64,000 nucleotides of DNA from Xylophilus sp. GOD-11R. GTDB lineage: Bacteria > Pseudomonadota > Gammaproteobacteria > Burkholderiales > Burkholderiaceae_C. Positions 1-7,512 of the stretch are shown one piece after another (the first letter of the stretch is position 1; the number at the start of each line of letters is the position of its first letter). The stretch is from positions 744,001 to 808,000 of the forward strand of contig NZ_CP137854.1 in the NCBI RefSeq assembly GCF_033546935.1, read 5' to 3'. The notes beneath the pieces were generated by a model that worked only from the letters and a program-made list of their open reading frames with translations, was not told where the DNA came from and ran no database searches. A program made the translations under genes and the position numbers.

Positions 1-868
1 CGCAGCTTCACCGCGACGTGGCGTTTGGGTGGGTAGGCGATGTAGAGCGGCATCGGGTCGAGTCGCCAGTCGGTGAACAGCGGCACCAGTTCGCCGCTGG
101 CCACGTGCGGCGCCGACATGTAGTCGGGCAGCCAGAGCACGCCCATGCCGGCGAGGCCGGCGGCGAGAAAGGCGTTGCCGTCGTCGACCGTGAGCGCCGG
201 GCGGCCCTGCAGCGTGATCTGTTCTTCCTGTTTTTCGCCGGCCCGGCGCATCGCGACGGCCAGGGGCTTGCCGGCGCGGCCCCAGCGGAAGCCGACGATG
301 CGGTGCTGGGCGCTTTCCAGCTCGCCCGGATGGTCGGGCGTGCCGTGGCGCTGCAGGTAGGCGGGCGCCGCCATGACGCCCAGGTGCAGGTCGGCGACCT
401 TGCGGGCGATGAGCGACTGGTCGGCGATGGTGCCGCCGCGCACCACGCAGTCGACGTTGTCGCCGATGAGGTCGACCGTGCGGTCGCTGACGCCGAGGTC
501 CAGCTGGATGTCGGGGTAGCGGGTTTGAAAGTCGGGCAGGGCGGGGACCAGGATCATGCGTGCCAGGGGGGCGGGTACGTCAACCCGGAGCCGGCCGCGG
601 GGGGCGGTGGTGGCGACGGACAGGCCGGTTTCGGCGTCGTCCACCTCGGCCAGGACGCGGACCACGCGCTCGTAGTAGGCGGCCCCGTCTTCGGTAGGGC
701 GACGCGGCGGGTGGTGCGGTTGAGCAGGCGTACGCGCAGGCGGGCTTCGAGCTGCTGGATCAGCTGGGTGACCGTGGCGCGGCTCATGTGAAGCGTCTCG
801 GCTGCTTTGGTGAAGCTGCCTGCCTCGGCGACGCGGGCGAAGGCTTGCATGGCGTCGAAACGGTCCAT
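1..868 (-). pseudogene. LysR-family transcriptional regulator, apparently frameshifted and cut by the window edge
   Basis: The start at 868 opens a typical LysR winged helix-turn-helix (FTKAAETLHMSRATVTQLIQ, then a wing ending LNRTTRRVAL). After about residue 58 the frame loses similarity, but the next frame continues as TEDGAAYYERV, the normal LysR linker, and stays open with a periplasmic-binding-protein-like effector domain to position 1 (last readable stretch DPMPLYIAYPPKRHVAVKL). One base appears to be missing near 695/696. The C-terminus lies outside the window. It is divergent from the RidA-family gene, the usual arrangement for a LysR target. Either a real frameshift or a sequencing error; the family call is secure. 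Confidence 0.75.
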
Positions 869-1006
869 TCGTGGGGTTGGTCTTGGGGCTTCGTGATTGT
901 TTGGATTCTATGAATGGTGCTGGTGGGGGTTGGCTGTTTATCGGGCGGCTGCCGCTGCCTAGAGTGGGTGGCTCGTGCTTCTGCGCACTGATCAAGGAGT
1001 TTTTTT

Positions 1007-1395
1007 ATGAACCAGCGTGACGTTGTTTTTCCTGTGGGGCGGCAGGCTTTGTATGAGCGGAATCGGTATTCGCCGGCTGTGCGGTCTGGGGTTTCTTATT
1101 TGTCTCGGGGCAGGTGGGGAGTCGGGAGGATGGGTCTCCTGAGCCTGAACTCGAAGCCCAGGTTCGGTTGGCTTTTGAGAATTTGAATGGAGTTTTGGGG
1201 GCTGCGGGAGTTGGGTTTGATGATGTCGTGGATGTGACGGTTTTTATTGTCGATCCGGAGGCTCAGTTTGAGCGGATCTGGAAGGTGCTGCCTGAGTATT
1301 GGGGGGAGGCGCCGTTTCCCAACATTACCTGTGTGGGGGTTACCTGGCTTTATGGGTTTCAGTTCGAGATCAAGGTTATTGCTCGGGTTTCCTGA
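1007..1395 (+). pseudogene. RidA/YjgF-family protein with one apparent frameshift
   Basis: An ATG at 1007 lies 7 nt after AAGGAG (994-999) and reads MNQRDVVFPVGRQALYERNR, a normal RidA-like N-terminus. At about 1091 one base is missing (GGGGTTTC where a GNT codon is expected), and the neighbouring frame continues FLFVSGQVGSREDG to a stop at 1393-1395. RidA-family enzymes hydrolyse reactive enamines and imines; this subgroup is often unassigned. Codons end almost only in G or T, unlike the C/G-ending codons of most genes here, and the gene abuts a palindromic repeat. Without the frameshift the product would be about 130 aa, the usual family length. Confidence 0.7.
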
Positions 1396-1400
1396 TTTAC

Positions 1401-2091
1401 TTCTTCTCTCTGCCGAGGGTGGAGCTGGGGGCTTGCGCGCCCCCAGACCCGCGGTAACTTTCTTTTGTTGGGACAAAAGAAAGTCACCAAAGAAAAACCC
1501 TTGAAGACGAGCTCGAAGCTCGGTCGGGCCATTGCTTCGCTCGGCCTGGGGAATGTGCCTTCGAACGCTCTAGCGGCAACAGTTTGGACAAGGGTTGATC
1601 CAACGCCATGGCCCCTGCTTCGCAGGGTCGGGGCTGAGAGGGTAAGGACAGGCGACCGCACTGGCGGAGCGTGTAGCGCCATGCGAAGTGTCCTGGCGGA
1701 ATGCTGAACGTGGCACTCGAACATCGACCCGAAACAGCGCATGAACGGGCGGCCATTACGACGTGACCCGAACCATGGTGCGCAGCGCGCGCGGCGATCG
1801 AATCAGCGCGCGGCTCCCTCACCGTGCTCAGTGCGGCCAACTGTTCTTACCCTCTCAGCCTTGACCCTGCGAAGCAGGGGCCCAGGCACTGGATCAACCC
1901 TTGTCCAAACTGTTGCCGCTAGAGCGTTCGAAGGCACATTCCCCAGGCCGAGCGAAGCGATGGCCCGACCGAGCCTCGAGCTCGTCTTCAAGGCAACTTT
2001 CTTTGGTGACTTTCTTTTTTGCCAGAAAAGAAAGTTACCGCGGGTCTGGGGGCGCGCAAGCCCCCAGCTCCACCCTCGGCAGAGAGAAGAA
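1401..2091. repeat. Large palindromic repeat, copy 1
   Basis: Two arms of about 260 bp (about 1401-1665 and 1830-2091) are inverted copies of each other, separated by a spacer of about 165 bp. The arms contain small hairpins: GGGGGC/GCCCCC (about 1428-1447), ACTTTCTTTTG/CAAAAGAAAGT (about 1458-1485) and CCCTGC-TTC-GCAGGG. A second full copy occupies 63301-64000 and a degenerate single arm lies at 28398-28625. No open frame resembles a transposase, so this is a non-autonomous interspersed element. The frames that cross it are symmetric artefacts. Confidence 0.85.
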
Positions 2092-2286
2092 ATCGAAAAC
2101 AAGAGACCAACTCAGAATTAGCAAAAAGCCCCAAGCTCGACCCCTGGCAAGTAAAGAAGTAAATAACCTCCCGCCAATAAGAAATCAACAAACCGCCCAA
2201 AAAAGCCCGAAATCCCAAGGCAAACCCAAGGAATAAATCACCCCCTCCTGCGTTACCCTTTGACCAAGACTCACGCAGGAGCCCCC

Positions 2287-2937
2287 ATGCAAAAGATCGC
2301 CCAAGCCATAGCCTTGGCCATGACCCTGGCAGCAGCGGCCACGGCAGCCACAGCAGCAGAAGACCGCATGCCCCCCATCCCGGCGGACAACATGACCGCC
2401 GCCCAAAAAGCGGCAGTAGCCGCCCTCTCCCAAGGCGCCCCCGCAGGCGCAGCGCCCAGAACCGTCGGAGCCGGCCCCTGGGTCCCGCTCCTGCGAAGCC
2501 CGGAGCTCCTCAACAGAATCCAGCGCGCCGGCGCCTACCTGCGCTACGAAAGCGCCCTGGAGCCGCGCCTGAGCGAGTTCGTCATCCTGATGACCGCCCG
2601 CCACTGGAGCAACCAGTACGAATGGTTCGCCCACGAACGCCTGGCCCTGAAAGCCGGCCTCAAAGCAGAAACCGCCAAGGCCGTGGCAGAAGGCCGCCGC
2701 CCCGCCAACATGGAAGTCGACGAAGAAATCGTCTACGACTTCATTACCGAACTGCACCGCAACCGCAGCGTGAGCGACGCCACCTACCAGCGGGTGCAAC
2801 AGAAATTCGGCGACCGTGGCGTGATCGACCTCGTCGGCCTCGACGGCTACTACGCCACCCTGGCGGCGATCATGAACGTGGCCCAGACCCCGTTGCCGCC
2901 CAACACGCCGCAGCAGATGCCGGTGCTGCCGCGCTGA
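2287..2937 (+). CDS. Secreted carboxymuconolactone decarboxylase-like protein
   Basis: The ATG at 2287 follows AGGAG (2277-2281); an in-frame start at 2260 is possible but lacks a good ribosome site. The 216-aa product has an N-terminal signal peptide (MQKIAQAIALAMTLAAAA, cleavage likely near ATAA/ED). The rest, with LSEFVILMTARHWSNQYEW and YDFITELHRNRSVSD, matches the carboxymuconolactone decarboxylase/AhpD-like helical fold. The CxxC of true AhpD peroxidases is absent, so peroxidase activity is not supported. A periplasmic location is predicted and the substrate is unknown. Its first ~60 codons strongly favour A- or C-ending triplets, matching the composition on this side of the palindromic repeat. 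Confidence 0.75.
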   Translation: MQKIAQAIALAMTLAAAATAATAAEDRMPPIPADNMTAAQKAAVAALSQGAPAGAAPRTVGAGPWVPLLRSPELLNRIQRAGAYLRYESALEPRLSEFVILMTARHWSNQYEWFAHERLALKAGLKAETAKAVAEGRRPANMEVDEEIVYDFITELHRNRSVSDATYQRVQQKFGDRGVIDLVGLDGYYATLAAIMNVAQTPLPPNTPQQMPVLPR

Positions 2938-2955
2938 CCCGGGCCAGGTCGAGCG

Positions 2956-3990
2956 CTAGCTTCCGCGCGGCCGGAAGTCGATGACCGCACCGTCCTCGAG
3001 CGCCCGCGCCCGCAGCTGCCCGCAGCCGCCGTCCACGTCCTGCCCCGCCGACCAACGCAGCTTGGTCAGGATGCCGCGCGCGTTGAGCGTCTGCGCCATG
3101 CGCTCGCAACGCTCCCGCGGCGGCCGCCGGTAGCCGGCGCCGTCGACCGGATTGAAGGGAATCAAATTGAGCACGCCGTACTTGCCGGCGAGCAGCCGCA
3201 CCAGGCCCTCGATCTCGTCGTCGCCGTCGTTCACGCCGTCGAGCAGCGCCCACTGGTACTGCACCGGATAGCCGCTGGCCCGGGCATACCGTTCGGCCGC
3301 ATCGACCAGCGCCTCGGGTGACAGATCCGGCGCGCGCGGCAGCAATTGCCGGCGCAGCTCGGCGCGGGTGGTATGCAGCGACAGGGCCAGCGCGGGCTTC
3401 ACGGCGGCGTGCGCCAGCCGGTCGAAGGCACGCAGGTCGCCGACGGTGGAAAACACCAGGCTCTTGTGCCCGATGTCGCCGACGGTGCCGAGCAGTTCGA
3501 TCGCCTCGATCACGTTGTCGAGGTTGTGGGCGGGCTCGCCCATGCCCATGAAGACCACCTTGCGCACCGCTCGCCGCTGCCGCGCCAAGGCGACCTGGGC
3601 GACGATTTCGGCGCTGCCGACCTGGCGCAGCAGGCCGTCGCGGCCGGTCATGCAGAAACGGCAGCCGACCGCGCAGCCGACCTGCGAAGACACGCACAAG
3701 CCGCCGCGCGGCAACAGCACGCTCTCTATCGTCTGGCCGTCGGCCAGGGCGACCAGCAGGCGCTCGGAGCCATCGGCGCCCGGGTGCACCGCGTGGATGC
3801 GCGCCAGGCCGGCGAGTTCGGCCTCGATGCCGGGCAACGCGGCCATCAGCGACGCCGGAAAGTAGGTGGCGGGCTTGCGCCGGCCGGCGTCGCGCGGCAG
3901 GGCGTGGGTCCAGGCGCGCAGCACCCGGCGGGCGTGGCCGGGGCCGGCGCCTGCTTCGGTCAGTCGGTGCTGGAGCTCGTGGATGCGCAT
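2956..3990 (-). CDS. RlmN/Cfr-family radical SAM RNA methyltransferase paralogue
   Basis: A 344-aa protein starting at MRIHELQHRLTEAG. It has the radical SAM cluster motif CAVGCRFC (CxxxCxxC), a VVFMGMGEPAHNLDNV block and LSLHTTRAELRRQLLP, as in RlmN. A C-terminal SAGQDVDGGCGQLRA carries the Cys that in RlmN resolves the methyl-enzyme intermediate. RlmN methylates C2 of A2503 in 23S rRNA and A37 of some tRNAs. Many Burkholderiales carry the housekeeping rlmN near ndk/pilF, so this copy, outside that context, is probably a second paralogue with its own target (inference). An upstream in-frame start at 4053 would overlap the next gene and was not chosen. Confidence 0.8.
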   Translation of the reverse strand: MRIHELQHRLTEAGAGPGHARRVLRAWTHALPRDAGRRKPATYFPASLMAALPGIEAELAGLARIHAVHPGADGSERLLVALADGQTIESVLLPRGGLCVSSQVGCAVGCRFCMTGRDGLLRQVGSAEIVAQVALARQRRAVRKVVFMGMGEPAHNLDNVIEAIELLGTVGDIGHKSLVFSTVGDLRAFDRLAHAAVKPALALSLHTTRAELRRQLLPRAPDLSPEALVDAAERYARASGYPVQYQWALLDGVNDGDDEIEGLVRLLAGKYGVLNLIPFNPVDGAGYRRPPRERCERMAQTLNARGILTKLRWSAGQDVDGGCGQLRARALEDGAVIDFRPRGS

Positions 3991-4015
3991 GGGGCCAGAG
4001 AAAGCGCGTCGATCT

Positions 4016-4774
4016 TCAGGCAATGCCGCCATTGGCGCGCAAGGTCTGGCCATTGACCCAGGCGGCGTCCGGGCCGGCCAGGAAGGAGACCACCGAGGCG
4101 ATGTCGTCGGGCTGGCCCAGGCGCTGCAGCGGCGCGGCCTGCGACAGGCGCTCGACGAGTTCGGGCGACTTGCCGGTCAGGAACAGGTCGGTGGCGGTGG
4201 GGCCGGGCGCGACGGCGTTGACCGTGATGTGGCGGCCGCGCATTTCCTTGGCGAGGATGCTGGTGAGCGCCTCGACGCCGGCCTTGGTGGCGGCGTAGAC
4301 GCCGTAGGTGGGTTGCAGCAGCGCGAGCACGGTGGTCGACAGGTTGACGATGCGGCCGCCGTCGCGCAGGGAGCGCGCGGCCTGGCGCAAGGTGTTGAAG
4401 CTGCCCTTGAGGTTGATCGCGACCATGCGGTCGAAGGCGTCGTCGTCGGTGTCGGCCAGGGTGGCGAGCTGCATCACGCCGGCGTTGTTGACCAGCACGT
4501 CGACGCCGCCGAAGGCGTCGGTCGCTGCCGCGAACAGGGCGGCGACGGCGGCGGCGTCGGCGACATCGGCCCGCACCGCCAGCGCCCGGCCGCCGGCCGA
4601 TTCGATCTGCCGCACCACGTCGCGGGCCGCGTCGGCGTTGCCGGCGTAGTTGACGACGACCGCGAAGCCGTCGGCGGCCAGGCGCGTGGCGATGGCTGCA
4701 CCGATGCCGCGTGAGGCGCCGGTGACGATGGCGACGCGGGTGTCGGTGGGGGATGTGGTGGTGGCAGCGGTCAT
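4016..4774 (-). CDS. Short-chain dehydrogenase/reductase (classical SDR)
   Basis: The 252-aa product reads TGASRGIG near residue 20 (Rossmann dinucleotide site), NNAG, and the catalytic YAATK with an upstream Ser (STTVLALLQPTYG). The length and the C-terminal block ending VNGQTLRANGGIA fit FabG-like SDRs that accept NADP(H). The ATG at 4774 follows AGGAA. The open frame extends much further upstream but without similarity. The substrate cannot be named. It is encoded 25 bp upstream of the RlmN-like gene and may share its transcript. Confidence 0.85.
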   Translation of the reverse strand: MTAATTTSPTDTRVAIVTGASRGIGAAIATRLAADGFAVVVNYAGNADAARDVVRQIESAGGRALAVRADVADAAAVAALFAAATDAFGGVDVLVNNAGVMQLATLADTDDDAFDRMVAINLKGSFNTLRQAARSLRDGGRIVNLSTTVLALLQPTYGVYAATKAGVEALTSILAKEMRGRHITVNAVAPGPTATDLFLTGKSPELVERLSQAAPLQRLGQPDDIASVVSFLAGPDAAWVNGQTLRANGGIA

Positions 4775-4896
4775 GTCGGTTCCTGGTTCATGCCGAAAAC
4801 TCGGCGGATGAACGGACGATATCGGTTTATCGGCCTGGAATAATCCATCAAGATCGGCCAACACTGTTGTAGATGGTCGAACAAGGCCGACCGGCC

Positions 4897-6189
4897 TCAG
4901 ATGGTCGGTCCGTCGGGATCGACCTCGCTCAGCACGTCGAGCAAGGCCCGGTTGACGCGGCCGGGTTCCATTTCGTGCGCGGCGCAGAGCGCCTGCACCC
5001 CGGACGGGTCGGACGATTCCAGCGCCAGCGCCACTTCCAGGCTCGGGCCGTAGGGGCCGGTGCGCATGATGGTGGCGTCCTGCACGCGGCGCGACAGGCG
5101 CAGTCGCGGCAGCAGCACGCCGAGTGGTTCGTTGAGCAGCAGGTCGAGGCCGGAGAACAGGCCGCAAAGCGAGACTTCGCGGCGCAGGGCTTCCTCGATG
5201 CCGGCGTCGAGCAGGCGGTCCATGAGGCGCGCGCGCAGCACCAGCTGCGCGTTGACCGGGCGCAGCGCGGGCTCGCGGCTGGCGTAGGGCACCTGCTGGC
5301 CGAGCCAGGTGCGGATGGTCTCGATGCCCAGCATCATCATGCCGTGGCGCACCGATTCGATCGGGTTGCGCAGGCCCAGCGCGGGCGAGTTGGCATAGAC
5401 CAGGAAGCGATACACCAGCAGCGGGTCTTCGCTGAGGATGCGCTCCACCGTCTCGGCCGACCGGTCGCTTTCCACGGCCTTGAGCGTGGCCATGACGACC
5501 GCGTGCGAGGGCTGCATCGCCTGGTGGCGCAGGCTGTAGACCACGTCCTCGCCGGGCCAGCCGGCCAGGGCCAGGGCCTTGCAGCGGTCGAGGCAATATT
5601 CCATGAGCACCCGGCTCTCGATGCCGCCGTAGATGTGGCCGGGCGGCAGGCGGCCGGGGCCGATCTGCTGGCCGACTGCGGCCTTGCGGGTGGCGTCCTT
5701 CAGGGCGGCGGCGGCCCAGGGCGGCGGCAGGTCGAGCCAGTAGCGGTGGAAACCGTCGCGGATGTCGTCGGCGGGCGGCGCGTCGGCGCTGCCCTGCCAG
5801 ACGAGCTTGAGCCCGCGGTCGCGGCCCAGGCGCACGCCGGTGGCGACCAGGGAGTCGTCCTGCAGCAGGAAGGAGGGCACGACGACGGTGGGCGTGGCCG
5901 CACCCCGGGTGGCGAAGCGCGGGCCGGGCGCGCCGGGCGCAGGCGGCGGTTCCACGGCGGCCAGGGTGTCGAGCAGCAAGGCTTTGGACTGCGGCACCAC
6001 GAAAAGCGGCGGGCCGTCGGCCGGCAGGGTCTCGCCGATGGTTTCGAGCAGCGCACGCGCGTCGATGGGGCCGGGCACCGGCGGCTCGGCCAGCGGCTGC
6101 ACGAAAAGCGCCAGGCCGGTGAGCGAACGCGCCTTGCCCCAGAGGGGCTGGTAGGAGAGCGAAATGCAGTCGAGGACAGAAGCCGTCAT
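4897..6189 (-). CDS. HDOD-domain signalling protein
   Basis: A 430-aa protein. Residues about 190-400 form an HDOD domain (helical block VMATLKAVESDRSAETVERILSEDP in two parts, then NPIESVRHGMMMLGIETIR and SLCGLFSGLDLLLNEPL). The N-terminal ~190 residues have the size and position of the degenerate EAL-like half found in YuxH-type EAL-HDOD proteins, but the catalytic EAL residues are not visible. HDOD proteins act in bacterial signal transduction and motility control, with no known enzymatic activity. It lies directly downstream of flgL on the same strand, so a role in motility is plausible but inferred. Confidence 0.7.
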   Translation of the reverse strand: MTASVLDCISLSYQPLWGKARSLTGLALFVQPLAEPPVPGPIDARALLETIGETLPADGPPLFVVPQSKALLLDTLAAVEPPPAPGAPGPRFATRGAATPTVVVPSFLLQDDSLVATGVRLGRDRGLKLVWQGSADAPPADDIRDGFHRYWLDLPPPWAAAALKDATRKAAVGQQIGPGRLPPGHIYGGIESRVLMEYCLDRCKALALAGWPGEDVVYSLRHQAMQPSHAVVMATLKAVESDRSAETVERILSEDPLLVYRFLVYANSPALGLRNPIESVRHGMMMLGIETIRTWLGQQVPYASREPALRPVNAQLVLRARLMDRLLDAGIEEALRREVSLCGLFSGLDLLLNEPLGVLLPRLRLSRRVQDATIMRTGPYGPSLEVALALESSDPSGVQALCAAHEMEPGRVNRALLDVLSEVDPDGPTI

Positions 6190-6268
6190 GCGCCAGATGC
6201 GGTGTGCGCCACCGGTGGGGTTGCTTGGAGGTTTCCGCCGGCCCGGCGCATGCGACGGCTGTCGGCCG

Positions 6269-7474
6269 TCAGCTGATGTAGGTGAACAGCGACAGCTTCT
6301 GGATCTGCGCGTAGGAGCTGAGGGCGGCCTGGTAGCCGGTCTGCTGGCTGGTGAAATCGGAAACCGCCTTGATCATATCGAGGTCTTCGGCGGCGGATTT
6401 CTCGGCGGTGAGCTGGTCGCTGCGGGTGCCCTGGCTGTCCTTGATGCGGTCGGCCTGGTTCAGGATGTCGCCGGCCAGGCTGCGCGCGGACTGCAGGCGC
6501 GTCATGCCGGAGTCGATCTGGGTGAGTGCCTGGGCGATCTGCGTGGGCAGGGCGCCGCTGCTGGTGGTGGCGTTCTTGATGTCGGCGATGGCCTTGTCGA
6601 GCGTGCTGAACAGGTCGCTGCGGGTGCTCGGCGCGATGACCACGGTGTCGCCGGCCGCGGGCGCGCCCTTGAGCGTCATGCTCATGCCGTCGAAGGCGAT
6701 GGCGCCGCCGTCCTTGTAGGTGCCGCTGGCCGCGGTGGTGCCGGCGGTGGTGTCGGTGACGGTATAGGTCTTGGCGCCGGAGGTGGCGTCCACCGCGAAG
6801 GCGATGGTGTAGTTGTGGCCGGTAAGCGCGCTCGGGCTCTTCACGGTGCCGGCGTCGACCGAGGCGTTGCCGGTGTTGGCGCTGCCGGTGGCTACCGTGA
6901 AGGTGCCGTTGCCGGTGGGCACGTTCATGAAGGCGGCCTGGCCGTCGAGCGTGGGCGAGACGGTGGTGCTGCCGCCCACGCGCTGGCCGGAGAGGCCTTC
7001 GAAGGTGACCTGCTGGGTGTTGGTGAACGGCGTGGCGGCGCTGCCCAGGCCGCTGAACAGCGGGGTGCCGTTGCTGTCGGTCTTGTTGGAGTTGGCGAAG
7101 ATTTCGTCGCGCAGGCTGGTGAGCTGCTGGGCGATGTAGCCGCGGTCGGTGGGGGTGAGCGTGCCGCTGCCGGCGCTCACCACCAGCTCGCGGAAGCTCT
7201 GCATCGCGTCGATGGTGCTGCCGAGCGTGGATTCGGCGGTGGCGATCGTGTCGCGCTGCGAGGCCAGCAGGCGCTGGTCGGCGGCGATGCGGGCGATGCG
7301 GGTGTTGGCGCGCTCGGCCTGGGCGGCGGACGTGGGGTCGTCACTGGTGCGGTTGATGCGCTTGCCCGAGGTCATGTTCTGCTGGAGCGTGACCAGGCTC
7401 TGCTGGCGGTCCGACAGGTTGTTGACGGCGGCCGAATAGGCGTTGGCGGTACCGATGCGGCTGTTGATGCTCAT
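6269..7474 (-). CDS. flgL: Flagellar hook-associated protein 3 (FlgL)
   Basis: A 401-aa junction protein between hook-cap region and filament, exported by the flagellar secretion system. The N-terminus (MSINSRIGTANAYSAAVNN, then LQQNMTSGKRINRTSDDP) and the C-terminal helix (DFTSQQTGYQAALSSYAQIQ) are flagellin-like D0/D1 segments. The middle is variable. Length is at the upper end for FlgL. It is the last gene of the flgB-flgL run, 38 bp after flgK. Confidence 0.95.
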   Translation of the reverse strand: MSINSRIGTANAYSAAVNNLSDRQQSLVTLQQNMTSGKRINRTSDDPTSAAQAERANTRIARIAADQRLLASQRDTIATAESTLGSTIDAMQSFRELVVSAGSGTLTPTDRGYIAQQLTSLRDEIFANSNKTDSNGTPLFSGLGSAATPFTNTQQVTFEGLSGQRVGGSTTVSPTLDGQAAFMNVPTGNGTFTVATGSANTGNASVDAGTVKSPSALTGHNYTIAFAVDATSGAKTYTVTDTTAGTTAASGTYKDGGAIAFDGMSMTLKGAPAAGDTVVIAPSTRSDLFSTLDKAIADIKNATTSSGALPTQIAQALTQIDSGMTRLQSARSLAGDILNQADRIKDSQGTRSDQLTAEKSAAEDLDMIKAVSDFTSQQTGYQAALSSYAQIQKLSLFTYIS

Positions 7475-7512
7475 GGTCGGTTGCTTCCTTGTGTCGTGCT
7501 CGGGCGCGGACG

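Noticed and set aside
18..791. Plus-strand open frame of 257 codons at the window start
   Set aside because: It is antisense to the LysR gene, whose helix-turn-helix and effector-domain sequence are clear.
1359..2121. Several open frames across palindromic repeat copy 1 (and 63280-63909 in copy 2)
   Set aside because: They are mirror-image frames produced by the inverted arms; no transposase or known domain is visible.
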